This document shows positions 1-12,200 of a DNA stretch of 34,054 nt, piece by piece. The translations under genes were made by a program, and so were the position numbers. Below the pieces are notes generated by a model, which saw nothing but the letters and a program-made list of their open reading frames with translations, did not search any database and was not told the DNA's origin. This DNA is from Apostichopus californicus (Eukaryota > Echinodermata > Holothuroidea > Aspidochirotida > Stichopodidae): contig JAIPMN010001450.1 in NCBI GenBank assembly GCA_020650975.1, forward strand, positions 1-34,054, in the 5' to 3' direction. Positions within the stretch are counted from its first letter, which is position 1, and every line of letters starts with the position of its first letter.

Positions 1-187
1 TTTGCATTTTCACCTGGCCTTAGATGCAATTTGGTGCTCCAAATGAGATTTTTTTTCTCATTTGGAAATGAAAAAGGGGTTTTCTGACTTACGGAGCGGG
101 GGGGGGGGGCGGAATGATACTTCCGCCCCACCATATTTTCCACTGGGGGGCTGGCGCCCCCCAGCCCCACCGGTTCCTACGCCCTTG
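1..187 (-). mobile_element. Right end of a hAT-like DNA transposon, truncated by window edge
   Basis: The segment ends in CCGGTTCCTACGCCCTTG (170-187). Its reverse complement, CAAGGGCGTAGGAACCGG, resembles the CAGGGGCGTAGG type of terminal inverted repeat found on many hAT-family elements of marine invertebrates. Inside it lie a GC-rich palindrome (about 143-166, GGGGGGCTGGCGCCCCCC) and a second inverted pair of GGGGCGGAA type around a poly-G run (107-127), structures often seen at the ends of non-autonomous elements. The other end lies outside the window, so family, length and target duplication cannot be confirmed. No coding remnant is visible. Confidence 0.5.
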
Positions 188-906
188 ATTGTAACATAGA
201 TAACTGAATCCGCCTGTGAATGGATTAAATCGGACGGATAAGGCTTCCAATGGAATTTCTCAGGCTATATATTGATATTATACCATACATGCACGTTACA
301 TTAGAATCACCCAAACCAGCATATGTTAAGGTTATCAGCTTGTTGGAACCGAAAGTCTAGCATTGAAAAATTGTCACTGAGAAGTGTTACATTAGAAAAT
401 GAAATATCTCAGTGAGTAAGAATAATAATCAAGGGTGGCAGGAAAATGCTTCTAGAAGTCTCAACATGAGTGACCATTATTTGACTTTCTAGCATATTTT
501 GAGGACGATATTGATGATCATTAAAACCGGTTTATATACGTACTTTTAATAACGCACACGGACATCTAATAACGTGTACGTACTTTTGGTAAGGTATACT
601 GTTTGAAGAAAAAAACCCGAGTTTCTTCAGAAAATCCTTTCTCTCCCCGTTCTGGATTTCATCAACTGAAACTGGGGTGTGATCCTTTAAGCACCCAAAG
701 CATGGCTATGATAACGATCAACTCTAACTAATGGGATGACGTAGTTACTGGAGCACAGAACTTGTAACCCTGACGTCACTGGTTCGTATCCCGTTCTATA
801 GGCCAAATACTTCTTTGCTTTCGTTAACGGTATATATATATCACAACTTGCTTTATTTCAACGGCTAAAGTCATTTTTCTTTCTCAATTTATTCTTAATA
901 CTCCAG
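188..906. other. Intron or flank upstream of the first visible SLC22 exon
   Basis: No exon could be supported here. A matching upstream SLC22 exon was looked for by eye and not found. The stretch is AT-rich, apart from a tRNA-like relic near 732-803, a short TA run at 830-842, and a pyrimidine-rich tract at about 875-904 leading into the CAG acceptor before 907. It is probably intron of the SLC22 gene, with earlier exons lying before the window. Confidence 0.5.
732..803 (+). repeat. Degenerate tRNA-Thr-like sequence, possible tRNA-derived SINE head
   Basis: An A-box-like TAGTTACTGG (742-751), an anticodon-arm-like ACTTGTAAC carrying a TGT anticodon (770 region), and a B-box-like GGTTCGTATCC (781-791, one change from GGTTCGAATCC) occur in the right order and at roughly tRNA spacing. 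The D loop appears shortened and the acceptor arms do not pair, so it is not a functional tRNA. A tRNA-derived SINE fragment or a tRNA pseudogene both fit. Chance resemblance is also possible. Confidence 0.35.
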
Positions 907-2665
907 GTGTGTCCAAAGTTTAGTATATTATGGACTCTCTTTAAGCACATCAGAATTAGGTGTGGATCCTTTCTTGTCCTTCATGATATCCGGTGTGGTC
1001 GAGATTCCAGCTTACCTGTGTTGTATGTTTGTGGCGGATGTGCTTGGTAGGAAGCGCGCCACCTTTGCCACGATGCTCTTAGCTGGTGTATCCTGCTCCG
1101 TTGCGCCTTTAATCGGTGCGTTTATCTTCTTTCTTGTTGATATTCTTGATATCGACGTGTTTTATTTTTCAAGAATGTCCACTGGGATCGAAAGTGCTCA
1201 TGGTTGTATCTAACGTTTTAGATTTTATAGTATTATAAAGCAATTCACGTACTTTCCTAACTTGGCGTATGTGTTATAGATAATTGTATTTGCACTGGTA
1301 ATTAAACACTGTCGTTGCTATGTTTCATTGTCATCTTGTTAAAAACAAAACTTCTTACACAACCTCAACAAAAATGGCTACATAATGATATTTATAATGC
1401 TACCATTATTCTTCACCTTCACAGATGCTGGTGTTTGGCGTCTGATAGTCGTTATGGCGGGAAAATTCGGCATAACCATGTCATTCTCTTTAGTTTACAC
1501 GTGGGCTGTGGAATTAGTCCCAACGTCTTTAAGGTATGTTGACGGTCTCAAACAACAAAACAGGAAGATAATGGAGTTCAATCAAGTTCACATTTTAATG
1601 TCACTGAGCTCCTATAGTTAACTGAATGTTACCATTACACTATACCTGTTTCCTACACATTTGCATACGAGTACACTAGCAATGTATACAGGTGAGGGGG
1701 ATATTTTTGACTTTAAAAGATCATATACTGAAGGAGAAAATGTCACCGTAGGAAATAAAAGATAGATTTTGATAATCTGCTGTCACGTTGCTCCACTCTC
1801 CAACTTTTCCGCAAAACACCCCGATCATTGAACAAGCCAAGTTACAATGGTCAATATCTTACATCAAAACTATAGTATGAAATTTTTCTCCGATAAATAG
1901 TGAGGGCGGTAGTGTAGAACGTAGCATGTGTAGAGTGCTGATGTGTGACCTTTGAGTACATTTCTGTATCCTGATGAATCGGTATCTCCCCCTCCCTCTC
2001 GTTCTCCTCATCATTCCACCTCTCCCCCACTCCTTCAATCTCCCATGCCCCCTCCCCCACCTTCCTGAATAGTAAACTGGCCACCCTATGTTTTTTCTCA
2101 ATACTTTGCCTATACAGGAGCATCGGGCTTGGTGTATTTTCGTTAACATCTCGCATAGGCAGCGTTGTTGCTCCTCTAATATTACTTCTGGGGGACGTTT
2201 GGATAGGTCTGCCGTATTTTATTTTTGGAGGTGCGGCTACTTTAGCTGGTTTACTTTGCCTACTTCTCCCAGAGACAAAGGGGAAACCCCTCCCTACCAC
2301 TATCCAAGATACGGAACAACTTGCCAGGTGAGTGGAAATGCAATATTTGCTTTGTAGTAATAATATATATGAGGTTAACGACGTATATTATATCAATATT
2401 TAGCCTATATTGTATAAGGTCATTAATAGACATTTTTAAAATGACATTTTTATAAAAATAAAAAAAAAGTCATACTGTCTTGAATTTATTATGTATTCTT
2501 GATGTTATTATATTTTCGTTTTTGTTTTGTAGGAAATTAGAAAAATTACGAGAGCCACCATCTCTGTTAGGAATAGAAAATCCTTCCTGGAAGGGGATTA
2601 CAAGTATCGAAAACGAGGGCGGAGAAAAAGAAACTCTTGGAGAAACATCTGAGGAGAGAATATGA
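907..2665 (+). CDS. SLC22-family solute carrier (organic cation/anion/carnitine transporter-like), C-terminal half
   Basis: Four exons can be joined: 907-1115, 1425-1533, 2118-2327 and 2533-2665 (TGA). All have GT/AG borders and compatible phases, giving about 220 residues. The product is the second half of a 12-helix major facilitator protein of the plasma membrane. It starts in TM7 (LVYYGLSLSTSELGVDP), continues with SGVVEIPAY of TM8, the loop signature ADVLGRKR, then MAGKFGITMSF and the SLC22-typical WAVELVPTSLRSIGLG, and finishes with TM11-12 and the cytosolic PETKGKPLP tail. The tail ends in an acidic, Lys/Glu-rich stretch. SLC22 proteins move organic cations, anions, carnitine or zwitterions. 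The substrate cannot be told from this half. The N-terminal half, including the large extracellular loop, lies before the window. The gene is convergent with the GGA gene downstream. Confidence 0.92.
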
Positions 2666-2840
2666 CTAAGAATCTAAACTAATATTAGTAATAACGAAAA
2701 TACAACTCACTTTACCTCTTATCTGAACAGTTAATCATTTTGTTGAAAAATTTCTTGTACATTTCCAGGAAGATGTCAAGATTTCGTTAAAATAAATTTA
2801 TATACGTCAATTATACACTTCAACGAAAGGTCAGTACAGT

Positions 2841-3179
2841 TCGAAGCCAAAGCATCCCTTTCAAAATTTTTGTCTGGTGTTATTTTTGGTTTAATTAAAA
2901 CTTTAGTCAGTTTCATGTATGACGTAGATATTTTAACGGAATATGACTTCGAAACCAAAGCATCCCTTTCAGAAAATGTGTCTGGTGTTATTTTTGTTTT
3001 AATTCAAACTAACGTTTTAGTCATTTTCATGTAATACGTAGATATTTTAACGGAATATGACTTCGAAACCAAAGCATCCCTTTCAGAAAATTTGTCTGGT
3101 GTTATTTTTGTTTTAATTCAAACTAACGTTTTAGTCATTTTCATGTAATACGTAGATATTTTAACGGAATATAACTTCG
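2841..3179. repeat. Three-copy tandem repeat, unit about 108-115 bp
   Basis: Each unit begins TCGAARCCAAAGCATCCC (starts at 2841, 2949 and 3063) and runs through TGTCTGGTGTTATTTTTG and GTAGATATTTTAACGGAATAT. Copies 2 and 3 are almost identical. Copy 1 lacks a few internal bases and is more diverged, suggesting that the latest duplication was of copies 2 and 3. It begins about 175 bp after the SLC22 stop codon and before its likely poly(A) signal, so it probably lies in the 3' UTR. No ORF is conserved through the copies. Confidence 0.9.
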
Positions 3180-3296
3180 TTTTCGCTTTATGTTTATATT
3201 ACCACAGCTTTCAATTGATCGAGATGTTTTCTATGTATAACTAACAATTAATGTATTTGAAAATTTAGTTTTGTGTTTTTTCTTCGCAAGTTGAAA

Positions 3297-3302
3297 AATA
3301 AA
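3297..3302 (+). terminator. Candidate poly(A) signal of the SLC22 gene
   Basis: AATAAA lies about 630 bp after the SLC22 stop codon, downstream of the tandem repeat. An earlier AATAAA at 2791-2796 is an alternative that would give a shorter 3' UTR without the repeat. Neither is supported by transcript data. Confidence 0.4.
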
Positions 3303-4971
3303 TATTTTGCTCGAAACCAAAATACTTGTACTCTATCCTTCCCTCTGCCTAATATTAATAGTGTTCGATAGCAGATGAAGCCCATGGCATGGCTCTGAGA
3401 GCATGGGCTGCCGAAAAGAGTTGGTGTGGGGTCGCGGTCAGGGGGGGGGGGATTTCAAAGGGCAGCTGGACATGTGTCTTTGATTTGTGGAGGATAGGGG
3501 GGGGGGATACCACAATTACCTTTTGGTTCCACAAATTCAGTATTGGAGCGCTTTTCAACAAAACAATAATTTTTACTGACATTATTTCTGAATTTATTTT
3601 AACTTCTTTTAACCTTTTTTTTATTAAAAATTTTCTCCGTCCTTAACTTTTCAAAAGGCCAAGTTTGAATTAAAAAATATTGGAAAAGGGTAAGTAATTA
3701 CCAAAAAGGGGTGCTTCTAAGGTGTGAAATTATTGAATATTCTAATGCACTGAAAAACCCTGAGGGAAACCACTCCCAGCGTTATTTGCCTTTAAATACA
3801 TTACATATGCAGCAGAAGAGAATTTTGCAAGCTAACCCTGAAGCTAATTATGGGACAGCCACATCCCTGAGAATTGCAGAGGTTACCTATATCTTGAGAT
3901 ATCGTGTTTACAAGCTATAGGGGTATCACATACACACACAGGCCAACTTGACTGCATATGTTACTTGCCATGCCTTCCGCAGGTAACCAAACATGAAAAA
4001 TAAGTAGGAACACAAAATAAGGAACAATACATGAAAATAACTATTTAATGTACGATGACTGCTGTACAAGTCAGTAATATATTGATATGAGCGACATAAT
4101 ACTTTAAATTTAGACATATTTTTCTTTCAATATTTTGAATCATTTAATAGGTTAATTCAAGTCAGCAAGATTTTAATACCGAAAAAAAATGGCATACTCC
4201 TATGAGTGAAACAACTTATAACTGCACACATTTGTCCCTCCCGAACAGATCCCCTCCCCACCCCCCTCTCCACTCCAGTTAGAAGAGAGTGCATTAATAC
4301 CAGACAACATTCTAACAAAACTAAAAGATCATATTTCATGTTTTATACATATGTCCCTTCCATTTGCCAGATAAATTCATAAAAGAACATCAAACGTTGT
4401 ATTCCATGTCTTAAATTACAAATGAACATATTTCATGTATAGTTAGATTCGCAAGCAATATAAACATCACAGACTTTTGTATGCTCCAGAAGGCCTATAT
4501 GTCTAAACTGCTCTAAACTGAAGAAGTATCTGAAGGAGGCATATTTCTATCTTTCACAATTGTAAGGAAAGAACAGAATAAACCCTACCAGATATACATT
4601 GGCCCTAACATGAATGCCTTGCTCTCCCTAAAATGAATAAGATTGCTCTGATGAGAGGAAGCAACAACAATTTAACAAGACACCTTATTCTCCCCTCCCT
4701 GCCCCCTCCCTATTTTTTCTCGTTTTTTCACTCTACTTGTATGACAGAGTTCTCAACATGCACTTTTCCCTTATCTTGTCTGTTGCAAGAGTGAGTTAGT
4801 TCTAGGAAGACCAACTCACTGGGATTCTCTTCTCCTTTGTGTGAGTCATCTTTATACCTAAAATCCAAAAACAACTTTCTCTTTCCAGGTTGAATGGATC
4901 ACCATAGACTAACAGATCGATTGCACAAAACTATGCAAATTACTCTATACGAGATTCCTACTTACAGCAAG
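3303..4971. other. Intergenic DNA, no supported gene
   Basis: Only short unrelated reading frames are present, none with recognisable protein character. Poly-G runs at about 3441-3450 and 3497-3504 and pyrimidine-rich stretches near 4250 and 4690-4720 are low complexity. The 69-codon frame at 3711-3920 has no recognisable motif. Confidence 0.6.
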
Positions 4972-5145
4972 TTTCATGTACATACATGTATATTTGACAT
5001 ACATACATGTATATTTCACGTACATGCGTGTATATTTCACGTACATACATCAATATTCCATGTACATATATGTACACCTCATGTTATATACATCTATATT
5101 TCATGTACAAACATGAATTATTCATGTACATACATGTATATATAT
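4972..5145. repeat. Short tandem repeat, about 21 bp unit, palindromic GTACATACATGTAC core
   Basis: Successive units of the form ATATTTCACGTACATGCGTGT (with variants such as ATATTTGACATACATACATGT) repeat about seven to eight times with increasing decay toward the right end. The unit contains a self-complementary GTACATACATGTAC-like core, so single strands could fold into small hairpins. The Cys/His-rich translation of one frame is a by-product of the repeat. Confidence 0.8.
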
Positions 5146-6839
5146 CCTTACCCTCCCGAAACCGCTTAAACATATATTAAACCAACTTTTTTGTATTTTA
5201 ACTGGTGCATACGATTCAAACAAGCTTGTTTTCAAATTCCTAGTCTACCATCACTTTTAAACATGAAAGTGACCATTTTGCATTGTGTTGTGCAGGCCAA
5301 AACAGTGGAAGAAGTGATATTGATTTTACCACAGCTCAACAGGAGTTGGAATTATCATGTTAGTAAAAGAAAACCCCTTTTCAGTTCTTATAATTTCACA
5401 CAAAACAAAGTCCTGTTATTATTTTGAATGTTACCTTCTTTTTTAGCTAATAATACTGGTATATTAAGCTTTATTTTACATCACAATATAAGTCAGCAAG
5501 TATTAATGTCTGTTTTCATTTTTAACAGTTCTAATATTATATACACCAATTCCTCAATAAACATTGCAACAAAGACACTCTGATTATAACAATAGGTCTT
5601 TGTCAAAACCTACTGTTTTTCATAGAATAGCCTAAAGAACACGATAGGGCATTTCCCCACCCTTTTGTGTTCCTACAATAGTCTAACATACAGCTCAGCC
5701 CAGAACTGACCATTTTACCTGACAAGACAAAAAAAATTGTCAAAGATTGTTCTAAATTTGACTGGATTACCATTAAATGTGGGTAAAATGCTACATATAG
5801 CAATAAAAACAAATCTGTTAAAAAAAACAGGAAAAAAATATAAGAAGATATTTTCCCTGTAAAGGATGTCTAAATGACACAATAAAAGGAAATTCCCAAA
5901 TAGGAGACATTTCAGTGCTTTACCCCCAACCGTACCCATTGTGTTATCAATGGAAGAAAACATGATTATTAAAGCTAGTCAATGGATAATGAGAGTGGAC
6001 CTCTCTATAAAATCCTCATAGCTATTCACATGGGATCCAATTTTGATTTTCAAGAAGAAAAAAAAGGTTTTGATTTTAAAAGTTCAGTTTGAAGAATATT
6101 ATATGTAAATCATATTTAATTTATCTTTTCCAGTCTCCTTTAACCTCAGTTAACCCTCATGTGAAATAAATAAATAAACTAAAAAATAAATATATACTGA
6201 ATGGATTCAAAAGGTGTAAGTGATTCTTAAAATATTATGATTTCTTGTTTACAAGTGGTTGTCAACACTCAAGCATCTCAACATCCAATTCTACTATGTA
6301 ACACAGTTGTCATTTTAAATTAAATGAAAAAAAAAAAAAATCAAATGCTAACAGCAACAAAATCGGGCATTACAAAGAATGGCTCTTGATGAAGTTACTC
6401 TCCCTAACCAACAGTTTAATCTACAAACTTTTGCCTTAAATATGAAAATAACTACCAAATTATCCTCTCCCCCTTCCCCACCCCCACTCCCAAAAGAAAG
6501 AAAAATCTATCACACAGTTTTACTTTTACAACCCCAGACTAATGTTAAGAAGTTGAATGATTAGTCAAAATTTACCAAATTATTTTATTTTATATTTACT
6601 GACTTTTCCTCGTGGTATGAGAGATGAAACTATCAACCTTCAGGACATTGTCACCCCAAACACAAATTCACAAGTTTGACAAATTTTTCTTTTCCATTTT
6701 TCAAATCATCCTCGAGGGAGTTTACTAAGTTGCTGTTTTGGTTGCTTTTAGTGAAATCTAAGCCTTATATTGAACAGAGTCAAAAAGAATTGCATAGTAC
6801 TTATATAAGAATCAGAGCCTCTGCAAAACTGCATTCAGT
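5146..6839. other. Intergenic DNA, no supported gene
   Basis: AT-rich sequence with poly-A and poly-T runs (for example 6328-6340) and no reading frame with protein-like composition. I see no splice-bounded exon, RNA gene or transposon terminus here. Confidence 0.55.
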
Positions 6840-7683
6840 ATGTATCAATGTAAAATATGTATGAATGTATTAATATATGTATCAATGTAATACATGTATT
6901 AACGTAATATATGTATCAATGTATTAATATATGTATCAATGTAATACATGTATCAATGTAATACATGTATCAATGTATTAATATATGTATCAATGTAATA
7001 CATGTATCGATGTAATATATGTATCAATGTAATATATATCAATGTATTAATATATGTATCAATGTAATATATGTATTAATATATATGTACCAATGTATTA
7101 CATGTATCAGTGTAATACATGTATCAATGTAATATATGTATCAATGTACTATATGTATCAATGTATTAATATATGTATCAATGTACTATATGTATCAATG
7201 TATTAATATATGTATCAATGTATTAATATATGTATCAATGTAATATATGTATCAATGTAATACATACATGTATCAATGTATTAATATATGTATCAATGTA
7301 TTAATATATGTATCAATGTAATATATGTATTAATATATATGTACCAATGTATTACATGTATCAATGTAATACATGTATCAATGTAATATATGTATCAATG
7401 TACTATATGTATCAATGTATTAATATATGTATCAATGTATTAATATATGTATCAATGTATTAATATATGTATCAATGTAATATATGTATCAATGTAATAT
7501 ATGTATCAATGTTATACATACATGTATCAATGTATTAATATATGTATCAATGTAATTTATGTATCAATGTAATACATGTAATATATGTATCAATGTAATA
7601 TATGTATCAATGTATTAATATATGTATCAATGTTATATATGTATCAATGTAATACATGTATCAATGTACTAATATATGTATCA
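6840..7683. repeat. Minisatellite block of about 845 bp, unit 17-20 bp
   Basis: The block is a mosaic of units built on TATGTATCAATGTAATA (17 bp) and TATGTATCAATGTATTAATA (20 bp), with CATGTATCAATGTAATA variants. Longer stretches, including a segment with ATATATGTACCAATGTATTAC, recur at about 7080 and 7335, showing higher-order duplication. The translation of one frame (MYQCNICINV repeats near 7585) is an artefact of the array. Confidence 0.95.
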
Positions 7684-8079
7684 TTTTCTCTCTTTGTATT
7701 CTTGCCAGGATATGAATCATCTCTGAGTTATCATTTTCGTTTTGGTTTCCCTTTCCCCCCCCCCCCTTTTCGTTTTAAGGGAGTGGGGCATAGGACATGA
7801 GATTAGACAGGCAAATTTCCATAGTTAAGTTTAAATAGCAGAGCAAAGAACTTATTAATCCTGAGGTGAGTGGTTCAATAACCTTCTAACCAATGACTTG
7901 TGTTTCTTCTTTTTTCTTCTTCTTTGTATCCTATTTCTAATTCTTCCAAGTTTATTATTTTAAGACTGTAAGTCATGATGTTACTCAACAATACACCTTC
8001 AGAAGAAGAGTGACATTAATAGGTGAGATGGTTTTTCTAAGATACAACTACACACAACATGTGATCAAAAGTAGAATAC
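7684..8079. other. Intergenic DNA between minisatellite and GGA 3' end
   Basis: No gene is visible. The stretch holds a poly-C run (7756-7767) followed by AT-rich DNA. It separates the array from the probable GGA polyadenylation site. Confidence 0.5.
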
Positions 8080-8085
8080 TTTATT
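8080..8085 (-). terminator. Candidate poly(A) signal of the GGA gene
   Basis: TTTATT on the plus strand reads AATAAA on the minus strand. It is followed on that strand by a TG-rich stretch (TGATCACATGTTGTGTG) as expected of a cleavage site. It would give the GGA message a 3' UTR of about 1.15 kb, covering 8080-9231, in which no other gene is visible. Confidence 0.45.
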
Positions 8086-9231
8086 TATAGGGCTTCACAA
8101 TTTTCACATATTGGTACTAAAAGCACTGTTACTTCTGCAGATATTTGTGTTAACATGCTCTAAATTAATAACAAAATTAAGGGAGTTTTTGGTTTACAAA
8201 TTCTTCCATTTGTCCACCCTTTCATTACCCTTCTTTGAAAGAATCACAAAAAATTAAGCTTCAGATTTCATAATGTTAGCAAGCAATTCATAACTACATT
8301 TGATTCGGCAAAATTTGAGATGGATGCCTTCGACTTTCTCAATATAAGCTGTTCAGAACACACACACCCTTTTAAAAACCAAAAGTGTTCACATTTTCAA
8401 TATTTTGAAATTTCTCAGGGTATGACAAATATTGCCATTCAATATTTCTTCTGAGATTAACAAGCATTTTCAAGATCCCCCTCCCCCCCCAGATATGTAT
8501 ATTGATCTTATTACCTGAACAAACAGTGACTGGAACACCAAAAATTGCACCTCCCCTCCACTCCCCACCCCACCCTAAAACTCACCCTTATCTCTTACAG
8601 CCACTCTTCCCTCCATAGTCACTTTAAGAAACAAACCAGTGTAGTCTCAACCAGTCTCAAGACGTGAACTTCATATCTCATAATAGACGTAACATTCACA
8701 TGGACTTTCATTCACAAATAACAAATTAATGGCTCTAATACAAAGTAAGTAATGAGAGTGCTCTAGCTACAGGCTCAGTGCAGACATTGCTTTATGATAT
8801 AGAACAGGCTTTTTTTTTACTTTTTAACACAAAAGTTGTAACCTAGAAGCATCAACTTAACCAAGATATTTTCTACCTATACATCAATGCAGGATAAGAT
8901 GCTTTAAGCACACATGAAATATTGCTTAGCAACTTTTTGTTAAAAAAAAAAGAGAGGAAAAAAAGAAACAAAAATGGAAAAAAAAAGAAGCCTACTCTTA
9001 TGTCCACATAAAGGCTAAACAAAAAGGCCAAAAATCCTGAAAAAAACAAAAAAAAGCATAGATTTTCTTTGTAGTCAAAATCCTCTTCTACACTTCGAAC
9101 ATTCTGCAGTCACCGACTCACCTCCACTTTACAAATGAAAGTAAGACGAGAGTCGAGATATTTTCAAAAGCACTGCCGGGCCGTACCTAGTACTGGGCTG
9201 AGTTGTACGAGCTTCTCCCGAGACGACTTTT

Positions 9232-12200
9232 TCACGATGGGATTGCAGAGATTTCTCCTATATCGACCACGTTCTGCTCTCCTAATTTGTATTGCAGTTT
9301 GAATTTTAAGCGGACCTTTTCCTGCAAAAAGTGAGAGAGAGATAGAACGCAGGTACGAGTGTCTGAAATGATAAAGAATCTTCAACAAGCAAACCTGAAG
9401 TACATTGGTTTACTCCATAAAAACGTCACCGTTGCGAGAGATTCACATTTCCAATGATTCAGTAGCAACGATCCTCTGTGCATTAGGACTAAACCAGTGT
9501 CTTATTAATTGCAGTACAATCTATACTTGTCGATAACGAATGACTTTGCCAATCAGCCCATTTGATGGAAGCCAGTTCTGATTGTTAAAACAAATACTGG
9601 CATAAATCAATGAAGCACCTACAAAGGCTATGCTAAAAATAGACATAAAATGGCTCCATGAAAAACTCCACGTACCCCATCTCACCAACCATTTCTGGTG
9701 TAGAGGGAAGGTTTTATCCCTTCCATGACTTGAGTATACCTTTAACAAATTAGATATACCTTCATTGACTTCATCATCCATTTAATGACTTGAGTTTGTC
9801 TTTCAATGACTTGAGTATCTCTTTTAATTATTAAAGTATGTATCCCTACAATGTTTTTGTAGTTCTTTAATAACTGGAGTATCCCTTCAATGACTTCATC
9901 ACCCATTTAATGACGTGAGTATGCCTTACAATGACTTGAGTATCTCTGTATTGATTGGAGTATGTATCTCTTCAACGTAATAAGTATCTCTTAAAATATC
10001 TAGAGTATCCCTTCAATGTTTTAGTATCTCTTGAATATCCAGAGTATCCCGTCAATGTCATACATATCCTTTTAATAAGTGTAAAAGATAAACAATGCCT
10101 TTCTGCTAGACCAATCTTTCATCCCACATGACAAAGTGGTACAAACCTTTTGTGGATTGGCTAAGAGCATGACTTGGGTTATTGCTGCAGCAGGAAGGAT
10201 TGGATTGAAAGCAGGTAGGTTTTCTGCTGATGCAGGCTGCAACTTAACCCTCATTGTCTGTCAAAAAGGAGACAATAAAAAAACAGACAAAAGAGTTCAT
10301 ATGTTTTCATAAATGAGTTCAGCAAAGTTTGCGTTCTGCCGATGCTTTGAGGAATAATGCACATGTATGTAAAGGTGAGGAATTGCCTCACCTGTGAAAG
10401 GTTATCATTTTCTTCATGTTTATGTACAAAACAAACCAGGAAAAATGGTTGCTAGGTGATGAACTTACTTTTGGTACAGCTGCTTGGAAAGTTAGATTCT
10501 TGACTGGTAAAGTGTTTGTACTCATGGTGGAGATCACCATGACCTTAATGTCTGGTCTTGGCGAGTCTTTCCCAAAGTGGACCACCGTTTTCACACTGTT
10601 CTTTTCGTAGGCTGTTATAGGCTGTGTTTCACCTGAGCGAATAAACATGAAAGCAATCGAGTCAAAATGTTCCACAGGAAAGGTTTAAACATCTGTGGAG
10701 AATTATACCCAAATTAGTCAGTGATGTTTTCAGCACTGTTCTTTTTGTTGGCTGTTATAGGCTGTTATGTTACACCTCTCAATATACACAAGTGTAATCA
10801 AAGTGGTCATGTTACAGAGGGAGATTAACACATCTGTCGAGATGCCCGACCAGACCGAGTGATACTTTTAAGCGTTGATACTTTTGGCTGATATTTTTGG
10901 CAGCATTTCACCTCTGATAAACAGCGAGTCATCAGACTAAACTGCTCCAAAGGATGGTTAAGACCTCTGCCAGAACTAACAAATGTAAAAGTATTTCCTT
11001 AAGAGTAACTGGTTTCCTGTTGATCATATTCCAGTTCTCACTGAATATAATCATGTGACTTTACCGACGTCGCTCTCGTAAACACGTCCGTGAAGTCATT
11101 TTCATTCAGTGGAAATAAGGCACAACTAACCGGAAATTAGCCTTAAAGGTTCATGAAAACAAATTAATTACTTCATTAATAAAAGTGAAGTAGAACAGGG
11201 ACATGGACCCCTCTGCTCTAAAATTATGTTAGGATTAGGTTAAACCCATGCCCGATTGACAGGACATGCTCAAGGTGTCGACATAGTTGTGTTGTGACAA
11301 TAATGTCACAAGCCAACATTACAGTCCTTTCTGATTGCAAACAATAGTTTAACATGGAAACATGTTAACTGCTTTACGAAAGCACTGAATAAAGTTGATA
11401 GCTAAATCAACCACAATCCCACTCTACTCCACCCCCTCCCCCCCCCACCAGCCCCGCCACTCCTTCTCCACTCTAGGTTAAAATGAAAATCTTTTCACAA
11501 GTGGTTCACAACTCACCCGGTTTGATGGAGTCTAAAGCGACAAATATATCTTTCAAAGGTAGAACAGTGGGGCTGGTTGGTTTGACGGTCGTCACAGGGG
11601 AGGGGGCACCCTGCTGCAACTCTGGTCCTGCCGGGGGGTTCTGACCGCCGACTGCATTGACCGTTGCTTTGGGGGGGATTTCAGCTGGTGTCTTAGTCAC
11701 CAGACTCTTTCCTAAATTAGCCAGGTCAGCGAATGTATCCACTGGTTTTGTTGCTTCCTGTTTGGCTGGTTGTGGGGTTGGTGGTTGATGTGATGACATC
11801 CTGAGCAACAAAATGAAAAATGAACCACTTTCAAATTTGTTTTAGGTTAGCACGAAGAAAGTGTTACTCAACTACTTATCTACTACAAAAAGCCTGTCTA
11901 GGTATTTAATGTAGTTAGAGCTAAAGTGAGAAGTCCTGACATCTGCATCCTAGTGCAAATCTTCTTTGGAGGAAACAGGCCGCTAGAGGTGAAACAGCTG
12001 CAGCCCTATTTTTTAATTCTCCAGCAGCCCTGCCTTTTCATCATCTTAATTCTACTATATTCAATGTTTAATGTTCCTGTCTGTCTGTTCCATTTATTTC
12101 TACAATAAGCTGTATCCTCCCTTCTCATGTTAGTCTGTCTCTGAGGAAGATCCTTCCAGGACAGACATGTCATAGATAAAACACAACCTCATATCAAGCC

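Noticed and set aside
1851..2300. 149-codon minus-strand frame
   Set aside because: Runs antisense to the certain SLC22 exon at 2118-2327 and into its intron. Composition is Arg/Gly-rich low complexity with no protein motif.
3711..3920. 69-codon plus-strand frame
   Set aside because: No motif, no splice or promoter context. Length is within chance expectation for this much DNA.
4894..5169. 91-codon frame with HVHTCIF repeats
   Set aside because: It is simply the translation of the 21 bp tandem repeat at 4972-5145.
6840..7800. Regular repeats that might suggest a CRISPR array, and the MYQCNICINV frame
   Set aside because: Units are contiguous without unique spacers and the locus is eukaryotic. 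It is a minisatellite, and the frame is its by-product.
9521..9781. 86-codon minus-strand frame with WSFSWSHFMSIFSIAFVG
   Set aside because: It lies wholly inside the last GGA intron, overlaps the degenerate repeat and has no homology I recognise.
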